Source: Planctomycetota bacterium (GTDB lineage Bacteria; Planctomycetota; UBA1135; UBA2386). Taken from it: a DNA stretch of 64,000 bases. The DNA lies in assembly GCA_016794425.1 (NCBI GenBank), contig JAEUHR010000028.1:62001-126000 (forward strand), read 5' to 3'. The first letter of the stretch is position 1. The number at the start of each line of letters is the position of its first letter. A program made the position numbers and the translations under genes. Shown here piece by piece: positions 31,943 through 40,982 of this stretch. Under the pieces are notes generated by a model. The model searched no databases. It had not been told where the DNA came from and saw nothing but the letters and a program-made list of their open reading frames with translations.

Positions 31943-33573
31943 TTGCGCTTCTTGCGCAGGTGCGGCCACGGGTCCTTCAGCTCGACGACCCACTTCTTCC
32001 ACGCCGCTTCGAGTTCGACGAGATCGATGCCGTCGAGCGCCGCGGTCAGCGCGGCCTTGCGGGCCTCGTGGCCGGCGACCATCTTCTGGCCGAGGTCGGC
32101 GTTCTCGCCGAACTGCCGGATGCGCTGCTGGTAGTCGTCCTTGACCGTGTTGAAGTAGGTGTCGAGCAGCGCAGCCCACTTCGCGTTGGCCTTCACCTCG
32201 TCGCTCTGCTTCAGGAAGTACAGGAACGACCAGGCGGCGGCGTAGTAGTGGCCGGCGCGTTTGGGGTGGTAGAACTCGGCGCGTTCGGCCTTCAGCAGCC
32301 GCTCGAGCGGCACGAAGTCCTCGCCGAACTCGCACATGTCCTTCGCCAGGTGGATGCGCCACTCGGACGGACCGATGCGCTGCACGCGGCTCGTCGTGTC
32401 CGACAGCACCGCGCCCGAGAAGTAGTCGCCGTAGCCCTCGTTGAACCAGTCGTGCGGCGAGAACTCGCCGATCGCGTAGTGGATGTACTGGTGGAACGCC
32501 TCGTGGTAGAGCACGAGCAGCGAGTCGTCGTTGGTGAGCTTGTTGCGGCCCTGGCGCTTCTTGGTCTCCTCGTCGAGCGTCTTCTGCGTGTACGAGTAGT
32601 CGAAGAACACCAGCTCCTCGTTGCCGGGGTGCCAGTAGCCGCCCGAGTTCGGCGGGCCGCCGTACTGGAAGTACTCCTCCGCGGTGCGGCAGACGCGCAC
32701 GACGCTGACGCTGTCCATCGTGCCGACCGGCGGGAACAGTTCGGTGTACAGCGCGCGCATCGCCTCGATCTCGCGGCCGATCCGCTTGATCAGCTCCTCG
32801 CTCTTGCTGTGGTGCACGATCAGGTAGTTCTCGGTGTCGAGCGCCTTCCAGCCGCGCGCCATCGCGCGCCGCGCGGCCTTGCGGGCCTCGACGCCGCGGT
32901 ACTTGCCGCTGGCGTAGAGCCGATCGATCGCCGCGGCCGCGAGTTCGTCGCCGCCGCCCTCGGCGAGCTTCAGGCTCTCGGCCATCTTGACCAGCTGCGT
33001 GCGGAAGCGCTTCTCGTGTCCACCGAGCGTGAAGCCGTAGACGCCGAACACGGTGTTGCCGTCGAGGCGGCGCGCGACGTAGCCGACCGGCAGCTCACCG
33101 GCGAGCTGGCCCTCGCGCCAGCTCATGCGGAACAGGTCCGGGTCCTTCGGGTCGGCGCGCAGTTCCCAGCGCTCGAAGCGCTTGACGAACTCCTCCCACG
33201 AGCCGACGCGGCTCTGCGCCACCATCGCCTCCTTGACCGTCGTCGGCCCGGCCGGTTCGGGGGCGTCGCCGGCCGCCGGTACGCCGGTCGTCGGTGCGGT
33301 CAGCGCGCGCTCGAAGCGGAACACCGTCAGCTCGGGCGTGAACGCCTTCAGCAGCCGCGGGTCGACCTTCTTCAGCTCCTCCGGCGTCTTGTCGAGCAGG
33401 AACTTCGCGACCTCGACCTGTTCGGTCGGCGGCAGCGGCATCTCCTTGAACACGACCGGGTAGATGAACTGCAGCGGCGCGTGCTTGTTCTCGTAGGTCT
33501 TGAAGCCGGGTGGCGCCTGCGTGGTCGCCGTCGCACAGACGGCCAGGATCGACGCGAGGGGAGCGAGTCGCAT
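31939..33573 (-). CDS. Exported zinc metallopeptidase-like protein (HExxH; DUF1570/peptidase MA-like)
   Basis: 544 residues. MRLAPLASILAVCATATTQ is a signal peptide. Around residue 355 VLYHEAFHQYIHYAIG carries the HExxH zinc motif, followed about 20 residues later by WFNEGYGDY, whose Glu is the likely third ligand; this arrangement matches gluzincin peptidases of the MA clan and DUF1570 proteins common in planctomycetes. The N-terminal half is alpha/beta with no identified domain. The very Lys/Arg-rich tail ends HLRKKRK. ATG 33573 is supported by a TATCGT box 8 bases upstream. Confidence 0.8.
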   Translation of the reverse strand: MRLAPLASILAVCATATTQAPPGFKTYENKHAPLQFIYPVVFKEMPLPPTEQVEVAKFLLDKTPEELKKVDPRLLKAFTPELTVFRFERALTAPTTGVPAAGDAPEPAGPTTVKEAMVAQSRVGSWEEFVKRFERWELRADPKDPDLFRMSWREGQLAGELPVGYVARRLDGNTVFGVYGFTLGGHEKRFRTQLVKMAESLKLAEGGGDELAAAAIDRLYASGKYRGVEARKAARRAMARGWKALDTENYLIVHHSKSEELIKRIGREIEAMRALYTELFPPVGTMDSVSVVRVCRTAEEYFQYGGPPNSGGYWHPGNEELVFFDYSYTQKTLDEETKKRQGRNKLTNDDSLLVLYHEAFHQYIHYAIGEFSPHDWFNEGYGDYFSGAVLSDTTSRVQRIGPSEWRIHLAKDMCEFGEDFVPLERLLKAERAEFYHPKRAGHYYAAAWSFLYFLKQSDEVKANAKWAALLDTYFNTVKDDYQQRIRQFGENADLGQKMVAGHEARKAALTAALDGIDLVELEAAWKKWVVELKDPWPHLRKKRK

Positions 33574-33581
33574 GGCGCCGC

Positions 33582-33587
33582 ACGATA
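33582..33587 (-). promoter_or_regulatory. TATCGT -10 box, leaderless start
   Basis: TATCGT on the minus strand lies 8 bases before ATG 33573. No Shine-Dalgarno sequence is present. This supports the start chosen for the metallopeptidase. Confidence 0.45.
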
Positions 33588-33694
33588 CCCGGACGGCCCG
33601 CCCCGGGGGGGGCTGCCGGTCTCCGCGCGCGACATGTCCCGGAACGGGGCCGGGTGCCGAAGTGCGGCCCGGCCGCTGCCGATAGCCCTGCGCC

Positions 33695-35680
33695 GTGTCC
33701 ACGATCCGGAGTATCCCAATGCGCACCTGTCCATCGCCCGGTCTGTTGTTGTCGGTGGTCGCGTTCACCGCCGCGTGTGGCGGCGGCGGCGGCGGCGGGA
33801 TCGGCGGCGGCGGCAACTCGTGGAGTTCGACCTCGACCGGCGTCGAGGGCGGCACGGTGACCAGCCTCGCCAGCGACGGCGGCACGACGCTGTACGCCGG
33901 CACCTCGTCGAGCGGTGTGTTCCGCAGCACGGACCAGGGAGCCACCTGGGCGGCGGCCGGCACCGGTCTGCCCGATGCGGTCGTGGTGCCGCTCGGCGGC
34001 ACCGCCCGCGTGGCGGCGGTGGCGGTCGACCCGTCGACGACGACGCGGCTCTACGCCGGCCTCTGGCGCGGCGGCGTCTACCGCAGCGCCGACAGCGGCG
34101 CCAGCTGGACCGCGGTCAACAGCGGCCTGTCGGACCTCGACGTGACGTCGCTGGCGATCGATCCGTCGGCGCCGGCGGTGCTCTACGCCGGCACGCACGG
34201 CAACGGCGTCTACCGTTCGGCGAACAACGGCGACAGCTGGGCGCGCCGCGCCACCGGCCTGACCGACCTCGACGTGCTGGCGCTGGCGCTGGCACCGTCG
34301 AACACGTCGGTGGTCTACGTCGGCACCAACGACGGCGTGTTCGTCAGCACCAATGCGGCGACGTCGTTCGCCGCGACCGGTACCGGCCCGAGCGACGTGA
34401 CGGCGCTGGCCGTCGACCGCTTCGACCCGCTGACGGTCTACGCCGGCGGCCCGGCCGGCGGCGTCTGGAAGACCGTCAACGGCGGCACGTCGTGGACGTC
34501 GATGCACAGCGGCATCCCGAGCCTGCACGCGGTGCAGGACCTCGCGGTCGATCCCGTGACGACGACGACGCTGTACGCGGCGCTCGACGGCGGCGGCGTC
34601 TACCGGTCGACCGACGGCGCGGCGACGTGGTCGCTGGTCGACACCGGGCTGCGCGCGGTCGACGTCGAGGCCGTGCTGGTGCACGCCGCCGATCCGTCGC
34701 GCGTCGTCGCCGGCACGTTCGGCGGCGGCGTGTTCGTGTCGAGCGACGGTGCGACGAACTGGACGCCGAACAACAGCGGCCTCGCCGGCGGTGCGGTGCA
34801 GGACCTCGCGGCGGCGCCGACCGCGGCGGGCACGCTGTGGGCGGCCACGCGCGGCGGCATGTTCGTCAGCACGGATTCCGGCGCCACGTGGAGCGCGCGT
34901 CAGAACGGCCTGTCGCGGTGGGAAGTGCAGGCCACGGTCGTCGGCACGCTGAGCGCGCAGGCGGTCTGGGCCGGCACCGACGGCGGCGGCGTGTTCCGTT
35001 CGCAGGACGGCGGTTCGACCTGGGCCGCGGCCAACACCGGCCTCACCGACCTCGACGTGCAGGCGCTGGCGATCGACGCCGGCAGCACGCTGTCGCTGTA
35101 TGCCGGCACGCGGCTCGGCGGCGTGTTCGCCAGCACGGATGGCGGCGCCACCTGGACCGCCGCGAACACCGGCATCGGCAACCTCGACGTGCGCGGCCTC
35201 GCGGCGCACCCGACCGCGGCCGGCACGGTCTACGCCGCCACTGCGAGCGGCATGTACAAGTCGATCGACGGCGGCGCGACCTGGGTCGGCGTCAACACGA
35301 ACCTGAACGACCCCGTGCTGCTGTGCGTCGCGATCGACCCGACCACGCCGAGCACCGTCTACGCCGGCACGGTCAACGACGGCGTCTACCGGTCGTTGAA
35401 CGACGGCGCCAGCTGGCAGCGGCGTGTCACCGGTCTGCTGGCCGACACGATCACGCGGCTCGCGGTGTCGCCGCAGAACGGTGCGCTGGTCTACGCGGTC
35501 AGCGCCGGCGACGCCGACGACGGCCGCAACGCCGGCGTCTACGTCAGCGACAACCACGCCGACAACTGGACGCAGCTGAACACCGGGCTGCGGCCCGAAG
35601 CCGCCACCGCGGTCGGCTTCGACCTCGCCACCGGGCGCGTGCTGGTCGGCACGCGCGGCGGCGGCGTGTTCCGCCGCTGA
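33695..35680 (+). CDS. BNR/Asp-box beta-propeller lipoprotein
   Basis: 661 residues from GTG 33695 (653 from ATG 33719). The leader PGLLLSVVAFTAAC is a lipoprotein signal with the Cys encoded at 33776-33778. It is followed at once by a run of about ten glycines. The rest is some thirteen units of about 45 residues, each with an Asp-box S-x-D/N-x-G-x-T/S-W (TDQGATW, ADSGASW, TDGGATW) and a V-Y/L-Y-A-G-T strand, as in sialidase/VPS10-type propellers. No sialidase arginine triad is evident, so a binding or scaffold role at the envelope is more likely. Confidence 0.85.
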   Translation: MSTIRSIPMRTCPSPGLLLSVVAFTAACGGGGGGGIGGGGNSWSSTSTGVEGGTVTSLASDGGTTLYAGTSSSGVFRSTDQGATWAAAGTGLPDAVVVPLGGTARVAAVAVDPSTTTRLYAGLWRGGVYRSADSGASWTAVNSGLSDLDVTSLAIDPSAPAVLYAGTHGNGVYRSANNGDSWARRATGLTDLDVLALALAPSNTSVVYVGTNDGVFVSTNAATSFAATGTGPSDVTALAVDRFDPLTVYAGGPAGGVWKTVNGGTSWTSMHSGIPSLHAVQDLAVDPVTTTTLYAALDGGGVYRSTDGAATWSLVDTGLRAVDVEAVLVHAADPSRVVAGTFGGGVFVSSDGATNWTPNNSGLAGGAVQDLAAAPTAAGTLWAATRGGMFVSTDSGATWSARQNGLSRWEVQATVVGTLSAQAVWAGTDGGGVFRSQDGGSTWAAANTGLTDLDVQALAIDAGSTLSLYAGTRLGGVFASTDGGATWTAANTGIGNLDVRGLAAHPTAAGTVYAATASGMYKSIDGGATWVGVNTNLNDPVLLCVAIDPTTPSTVYAGTVNDGVYRSLNDGASWQRRVTGLLADTITRLAVSPQNGALVYAVSAGDADDGRNAGVYVSDNHADNWTQLNTGLRPEAATAVGFDLATGRVLVGTRGGGVFRR

Positions 35681-35694
35681 GCGCGGTCAGCGGC
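35673..35694. terminator. Hairpin containing both convergent stop codons
   Basis: GCCGCTGA at 35673-35680 pairs with TCAGCGGC at 35687-35694 over a 6-base loop. The last three bases of the first arm are the propeller gene stop; the first three of the second arm are the nucleotidase stop on the other strand. Confidence 0.45.
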
Positions 35695-37135
35695 CGCCGG
35701 CCGCCTCGTCGTGCGGCAGCGAGCCGCGCGCGGCGCGCAGGTAGCCGAACGGCGTCAGGTGCGCGAGGTTCGACACGCGCGACGTGTAGACGTCGGCGTG
35801 CCGTTCGATCTGGCGCGCCAGCCGGCTCTTGTCGCTGCCGGCGCGCAGCAGCGGTCCCCACAGTTCGTGGCCGAGCTGGCTGCTGCGGCGGGCCAGCGGC
35901 GCGATCTGCTGGTCCAGCGCCTCGGTCGCGGCGCGCAGCGCGCGCAGCCGTTCGTGCAGTGCTGTGGCGTGGAGCGGCGTGTCGGGCGGTGGCGGTGCGC
36001 CGTGTTCGAGCCGCTGCAGCGCCAGGCGCAGCGTCGCCTGCTCGTGCTCGAGCGCGGCCTTGTCGCGCATCCGCGCCTCGAGTTCGGCCTGCTCGATCGC
36101 GAACGCGCGTTCGGCCGTGATCTCGCGTTCGAGTTCGCGCAGCACCAGCGCGGTGCGCCAGCGCCGGATCTGGCTCGACACGTGCACGTCGGCGTAGACG
36201 TGGTCGCCGACGTAGAGGATCTCCTCGCCGGCGATGCCGAAGTGGTCCTGCACGGCCTGCGCGTTGCCGCCGCGGAACACGGCGCCGGGCCGCAGCGGCC
36301 CCCGCAGCGGGCCTTCGCTGCCGTCGGCGCCGATCTCGGTGAACGGGCGGTCGCCGTCGAAGAACGCCGGCTTCTTCGCCTGCACGATCACGAGGTCGAA
36401 CAAGTCGCGCCAGCTGCCGCCGTCGAGGAACGGCTCCAGCGTCCACGCCATCATCGGCTGCGTGTAGTGCCACTCCGAGTTGGTGGCCAGGAACAGCTTC
36501 TTGCCGGCCTGCCGCAGGTCGAGCAGCGTGCGCACCAGCGCCGGGTCCTGGTCCACGAAGCGGCGCGGGTCGGCGATGATCTCGGCCTTCAGGCGGCCCT
36601 CGAGGTGCGCCTGGTTCATCGTGTCCGACACGAGGTCGCACAGCGCGCCGTAGTCGAGCCCGCGGTCGAGCCGGCCGGCGTCGTGCAGGTCGACCAGCTG
36701 CGCGTAGATGCAGGCCTCCGACAGCGAGAACAGCGTGTTCAGGAACACCCAGCGCGGCTCGCTGAGGTCGACCCAGACCTGGCTGTAGGTGCGGCGCTGC
36801 GCGTCGTGGTCGAGGAACTGCGTGCCGTGCGTCGCCTGCGTGACGTAGCCGAAGCGGTTGGCCTTGACGACGTTGCCGAGTGCGCGGTCGAGCACGAGTC
36901 CACGCGCGAAGCGTTCGGGGTCGAAGCGCAGGTCGGCCACCGGCAGGCCGCGGTCGGCGAGGTGCTGCTGCACGTGGGCATAGGCGCGCGCCTCCCAGGC
37001 GCGCTCGTCGTAGTGCACCAGCGTGTAGTCCATGTCGAAGCCGACCGCGCGGATCGAACGCATGTTCAGGGTGCGGTTGCAGAACACGCGGCGTTCGGGG
37101 GGCGGCGGTGGCACGCCTGGCGACAGGGTCGACAT
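35687..37135 (-). CDS. HAD-superfamily IG 5'-nucleotidase
   Basis: 482 residues. The HAD motif I is AVGFDMDYTLVHYDE (Asp-Met-Asp nucleophile pair) and motif II lies in LFLATNSEWHYTQPMM. The acidic motif IV is EEILYVGDHVYADV. This is the HAD-IG family of cytosolic purine 5'-nucleotidases (cN-II-like). The family dephosphorylates IMP/GMP; substrate here is inferred. The C-terminal 120 residues are a charged, coiled-coil-like helix region (REITAERAFAIEQAELEARM). ATG 37135 is preferred: a TATGAA box lies 6 bases upstream and the frame before it is Arg-rich shadow. Confidence 0.88.
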   Translation of the reverse strand: MSTLSPGVPPPPPERRVFCNRTLNMRSIRAVGFDMDYTLVHYDERAWEARAYAHVQQHLADRGLPVADLRFDPERFARGLVLDRALGNVVKANRFGYVTQATHGTQFLDHDAQRRTYSQVWVDLSEPRWVFLNTLFSLSEACIYAQLVDLHDAGRLDRGLDYGALCDLVSDTMNQAHLEGRLKAEIIADPRRFVDQDPALVRTLLDLRQAGKKLFLATNSEWHYTQPMMAWTLEPFLDGGSWRDLFDLVIVQAKKPAFFDGDRPFTEIGADGSEGPLRGPLRPGAVFRGGNAQAVQDHFGIAGEEILYVGDHVYADVHVSSQIRRWRTALVLRELEREITAERAFAIEQAELEARMRDKAALEHEQATLRLALQRLEHGAPPPPDTPLHATALHERLRALRAATEALDQQIAPLARRSSQLGHELWGPLLRAGSDKSRLARQIERHADVYTSRVSNLAHLTPFGYLRAARGSLPHDEAAGGR

Positions 37136-37141
37136 GGCGCC

Positions 37142-37147
37142 TTCATA
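37142..37147 (-). promoter_or_regulatory. TATGAA -10-like box before the 5'-nucleotidase
   Basis: TATGAA on the minus strand ends 6 bases before ATG 37135. It is consistent with a leaderless start, but it fits the TANNNT pattern only in its first two bases. Confidence 0.3.
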
Positions 37148-37227
37148 CCATCCGGCGGCAGCGGGACGACGTCGAGCCGCCGCTGCCAGCGGATGTTCGC
37201 GCCGACGCACGGCGGTCCGCATCGAGG

Positions 37228-37233
37228 TACACT
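37228..37233 (+). promoter_or_regulatory. TACACT -10 box, near-leaderless start
   Basis: TACACT lies 9 bases before ATG 37243 with no ribosome binding site between. Confidence 0.45.
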
Positions 37234-37242
37234 GTCGAGCCC

Positions 37243-40200
37243 ATGTGCCGCCGCCTGGTCCCGCTGTTCGTGTGTGCTGCGCTCGCGCCGCTCGGCGGCT
37301 GCGGCGCCGGCCTGATCACGGGTCTCGCGTCGAGCGATCGCGGCGGTGCCACCGAAACGCGGCCACCCGAGGTGTCGGTCGCGCGGCTGCTGCCGCTGCA
37401 GCCGGAGCCCGGTGCGGTGCGCACGCTGGTGGTCGCGAACGCGCAGATCGCCGCGTCGGCGCCGTTGTCGGTGCAGCTGGTCGCGAACGGCGTCACGGTC
37501 GACCAGGCCAACCCCGTCGTCAGCGGCCAGGGCGGCTCGACACAGGTCACGTTCACGCTCGACACGGCGCCGATCCGCGCCGCGGTCGGTGATCCGACGC
37601 TGCAGGACGTCGCCGGCGAACTGGTCGTGCGCGTCGACGGCCGGCCGGTCGCCGCGCCGGTGCCGGTCCAGCTCGTGCGCCAGCCGGTCGCCGCGCTGGT
37701 GCTGCCGTCCGGATCGAGCGAGCGCTTCGTGTCGCCGATCGGCGAACGCGTCACGCTGCAGGTCACCGGCCTGCCGCCGGGCGACGTCGGCGCGCTGCAG
37801 ATGTTCGTCGAGACCGACGATCCGCAGCCGGCGCCGGCGGCTGCCGGGCTGCCGCGGGCGCAGTTGCTGCGCCCCTGCACGGACCTGCAGGTCGACAGCG
37901 CCGGTCCGACGACGGTGCTGTCGGCGGTCGTGCCCGGCAGCACGTTCCCGACCGCAGCGCGGCTGTTCGTGCGCAACGCGGTCGCCGGCGAGTCGACCAG
38001 GGTGGCCAACGCGTACTACCGGCCCGACATCGCGCTGGCACTGCCCGGTGAAGGGCCGACCACGGGCGGCAGCCTGGTGACGCTGATCGGCACGGCGCTG
38101 GTGCCGCTCGACCTCGACGCGGCGCCGGCGCCGGCCCCGGACTTCTCGCGCATCGCGATCGAGTTCGCGAAGGGCGGCCGCATCACGCAGCTGGCGGCCG
38201 AGGACTTCCGTCCCGCGGAGTCGGGCACCGACCGGCTCGTGTTCACGATGCCGGCCTCGCCCGACGGCCGCCCCGGCTCGGTCGACATCGTGCTGCGGGC
38301 GCAGCTCGACGGCGTCAGCGTGCCGATCAAGGCGAGCCAGGTGTTCCTGTTCGCGAACCCGAAGCCGTTCTTCGGGCCGCGCGGGGTCGTGCTCGAGACC
38401 GCTCCGGTGGCGGTGACGCCGGTGTTCCTCGATGCCGACGCGAGCGCGGCCGAGGCGCCCGACTTCGCGGTGCTGACCGCGCAGGGCGGGGTGGGCTTCC
38501 TGCAGCTGCTGCTGGCGCAGCAGAACGGCATGTTCCAGCCGTTCGCGGCCCCGCGCCGCATCGGCGACCACCAGGCGGCCGACGAACGCAATCCGCGCGA
38601 CCTGTGCGCCGGCGACTTCGACGCCGACGGCGTGCCGGACCTGTTCGTCGCCAACGCCGGCGCCGCGAGCGCCGTGCACCATCTGGTGCTGGGCCGCGCG
38701 CGGCCGGCGGCGCCGCTCGGCGACGTGGTGCGGATCGGCGGTGCACCGTGCGTGCGCGCCTGCCGGACCGGCCGGTTCGACGCCGACGCGATCGTCGACC
38801 TGCTGCTGGTGCCCGACGACGACGCCCCGCCCGGCGCGCTGCCGCAGGTCCTGCTGGCGCGGCCGCTGGGACCGGGCCTGCCGGCGTTCGCGGCGCCGGT
38901 CGAGCTGCCGGTGCGGCCGCTGCGGCACGACGCGTTCGCGATCGCCGACCTGGACCGCGACGGCAACCAGGACGTCGTGCTGCTGCGCGGCAGCACGCTG
39001 CAGCTCGACATCGCCTACGGCAACGGCGACGGTTCGTTCGCCGCGGGCCAGCAGCTCGACCTGGTGCTGCCGGGCTACGTGCCCGATCCGCTGTCGAAGG
39101 CCGTCGGCGTGCACGCGTGCGGCGATGCACCACTGCAGTCGCTGGGGCTCGTGCTCGCCGGCCTGCCGGCACCGGGCGGTGAGGCGACGCCGCCGACGCT
39201 GGCGATCCTGCCGCAGACGGCGCCGCGTTCGTTCTTCGCCGCGAGTTCGGTGCAGCTGCTGCCGCTGGAACCGCTGGGCGGCAGCCTGATCGGCGAACTG
39301 GACGGCGAACCGACGCTCGAACTGGTGCTGTCCGACGCCGGCGATCCGAGCCTCGTGTCGTTCGGTCTGCTGCGGTACGACGCGAGCGGCTTCCAGCAGG
39401 TGCCCGGCGGCGTCGAACTCGGCGCGGACCTCGGCGCCGAGCGTCCGCGCGAGATCCGCGCGCTGCACCTGGGTCGCGCGTTCCCGCCGACACCGACGTC
39501 GCCGGAAGTGCAGGCGGTCTACGTGCTGCACGAGAGCGACATCGACGGCCAGGTCGAACGGCGCCTGTCGACGCGTCTGATCTACGTCGATCCGCAGTCG
39601 CCGTTCCGCATCCTGCTGCCGCCCGACGCCGGCACCGTGGTGCCCGACTTCGACATCGGCGGCATCGTCGGCGGCAACTTCCACGGCGCCAGCGCGGCCA
39701 ACCGCGACCTGCAGCGCGACCTCGCGCTGGCGCACGGCAGCGGCGTGATGCTGATCGCCAACGACGGCTTCGGCGGCTTCCCGACGCAGAGCAGCAAGCT
39801 CGAATGGAACGGACTGCTGCCCGGCTCGATGACGTTGTTGCCCGACGCGGGGCCCACCATCGACCGGCTCGTGTTCCTCGGCACCGACTCGCGCGTCGCG
39901 ATCTGGCGCCACGACGAGCCCGGCACGTCCGGCGGCACCAGCGGCGGCGGCGCGGACCAGACGCCGGACGCGGTTTCCGGCGAACTGCGGCTCGCCAGCA
40001 GCCTGCCGTCGATCCAAGCCGCGACGCTGGCGGACACGACCCGCACCGCGGTTGCCGACGTGGACGGCGACGGTCTGCTCGATCTCGTCGTGCTGCTGTC
40101 GTTCGCCCACGCGACGCAGGGCGAAGGCGACGCGGCGATCGCGCTGCTGCGCGGCCGCGTGACGACGACGGACGCCGAGCTGCCGTTCCACGAACCGACC

Positions 40201-40929
40201 GCGCTGACGCCCGTGCACGGCAACGCCGCCGCAATCGCGCTCGGCGACTTCGCGGTGTCCGCCGACGGGGTGCGCGTGCTCGAACTCGCGGTCGCGGTGC
40301 CGCGCGGCACGACCGCCGGTGCCCCCGACGGCGACCACGTGCGGTTCTTCCGCTACGAAGCCGGCGCCACGCCGGCGGGCGACCACTTCGTACCCGGTGC
40401 GGTGTCGACCGGACCGCAGGTGCTGTTCGCCGGCAGCGCGCCGACCGCGATCGCGGCCGCCGACTTCGATCGCGACGGCAGCGTCGACCTGCTGGTCGCC
40501 AGCCGCCTCGACACTGCGCTGCACCTGTTCCGCAACGTCGCGCTGCCGGAGCCCGGTCAGCCGGGGGTCGACGTCGGCGCGTTCGTCGAGAGCCTGACCT
40601 CGCCGCAGCCGCTGGCGCCGGGCCTGCCGACGCGGCTGCAGCTGACCGACGTCAACGGCGACGGCCGTACCGATGCCGTGGTCGCCATCGAGTTCCAGAG
40701 CCAGCTCGGCCAGCGCAGCACGTCGGTGGGCTTCTATCTGAGCTCGGGCGCCGGTGAGTTCACCGGTCCGCAGTTCGTGTCGGCCGATCGCATCGGCGAT
40801 CGCGACGCCAGGCTCGCGTTCGACATCGGCGACTGGAACCGCGACGCGGTGCCGGACCTGTTCTTCGGCTGGGCCACGCACGCGGCGGGGGACCGCAACG
40901 TGCGCGTGCTGTTCGGCGGCACGCGCTGA
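37243..40929 (+). CDS. Very large FG-GAP/VCBS-repeat lipoprotein
   Basis: 1228 residues. MCRRLVPLFVCAALAPLGGC is a lipoprotein signal (lipobox L-G-G-C). An Ig-like beta region of about 350 residues is followed by an FG-GAP/VCBS propeller with at least six calcium-loop motifs of the D-x-D-x-D-G type (DFDADGVPDLFVANAG, DLDRDGNQDVVLL, DVDGDGLLDLVVL, DFDRDGSVDLLVA, DVNGDGRTDAVVA, DWNRDAVPDLFFG). Such propellers resemble integrin alpha heads and bind calcium and surface ligands. It has its own promoter-like box and 53 bases separate it from the oxidoreductase gene. Confidence 0.88.
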   Translation: MCRRLVPLFVCAALAPLGGCGAGLITGLASSDRGGATETRPPEVSVARLLPLQPEPGAVRTLVVANAQIAASAPLSVQLVANGVTVDQANPVVSGQGGSTQVTFTLDTAPIRAAVGDPTLQDVAGELVVRVDGRPVAAPVPVQLVRQPVAALVLPSGSSERFVSPIGERVTLQVTGLPPGDVGALQMFVETDDPQPAPAAAGLPRAQLLRPCTDLQVDSAGPTTVLSAVVPGSTFPTAARLFVRNAVAGESTRVANAYYRPDIALALPGEGPTTGGSLVTLIGTALVPLDLDAAPAPAPDFSRIAIEFAKGGRITQLAAEDFRPAESGTDRLVFTMPASPDGRPGSVDIVLRAQLDGVSVPIKASQVFLFANPKPFFGPRGVVLETAPVAVTPVFLDADASAAEAPDFAVLTAQGGVGFLQLLLAQQNGMFQPFAAPRRIGDHQAADERNPRDLCAGDFDADGVPDLFVANAGAASAVHHLVLGRARPAAPLGDVVRIGGAPCVRACRTGRFDADAIVDLLLVPDDDAPPGALPQVLLARPLGPGLPAFAAPVELPVRPLRHDAFAIADLDRDGNQDVVLLRGSTLQLDIAYGNGDGSFAAGQQLDLVLPGYVPDPLSKAVGVHACGDAPLQSLGLVLAGLPAPGGEATPPTLAILPQTAPRSFFAASSVQLLPLEPLGGSLIGELDGEPTLELVLSDAGDPSLVSFGLLRYDASGFQQVPGGVELGADLGAERPREIRALHLGRAFPPTPTSPEVQAVYVLHESDIDGQVERRLSTRLIYVDPQSPFRILLPPDAGTVVPDFDIGGIVGGNFHGASAANRDLQRDLALAHGSGVMLIANDGFGGFPTQSSKLEWNGLLPGSMTLLPDAGPTIDRLVFLGTDSRVAIWRHDEPGTSGGTSGGGADQTPDAVSGELRLASSLPSIQAATLADTTRTAVADVDGDGLLDLVVLLSFAHATQGEGDAAIALLRGRVTTTDAELPFHEPTALTPVHGNAAAIALGDFAVSADGVRVLELAVAVPRGTTAGAPDGDHVRFFRYEAGATPAGDHFVPGAVSTGPQVLFAGSAPTAIAAADFDRDGSVDLLVASRLDTALHLFRNVALPEPGQPGVDVGAFVESLTSPQPLAPGLPTRLQLTDVNGDGRTDAVVAIEFQSQLGQRSTSVGFYLSSGAGEFTGPQFVSADRIGDRDARLAFDIGDWNRDAVPDLFFGWATHAAGDRNVRVLFGGTR

Positions 40930-40970
40930 GACCCGCCGGCCGCGCTGGCGACTTCGGCCGCGCCGCTGTC

Positions 40971-40976
40971 TATGGT
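40971..40976 (+). promoter_or_regulatory. TATGGT -10 box, leaderless start
   Basis: TATGGT lies 6 bases before ATG 40983, which is the spacing expected if transcription starts at the A of the start codon. Confidence 0.5.
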
Positions 40977-40982
40977 GCGGCG

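Noticed and set aside
33776..33814. GGC repeat as a genomic tandem repeat or phase-variable contingency locus
   Set aside because: Changes would stay in frame and not switch expression off; kept only as a low-interest linker observation.
37066..40881. Long Arg/Gln/Val-rich minus-strand frame across the FG-GAP gene
   Set aside because: It is the reverse shadow of a well-supported lipoprotein gene with calcium-loop repeats.
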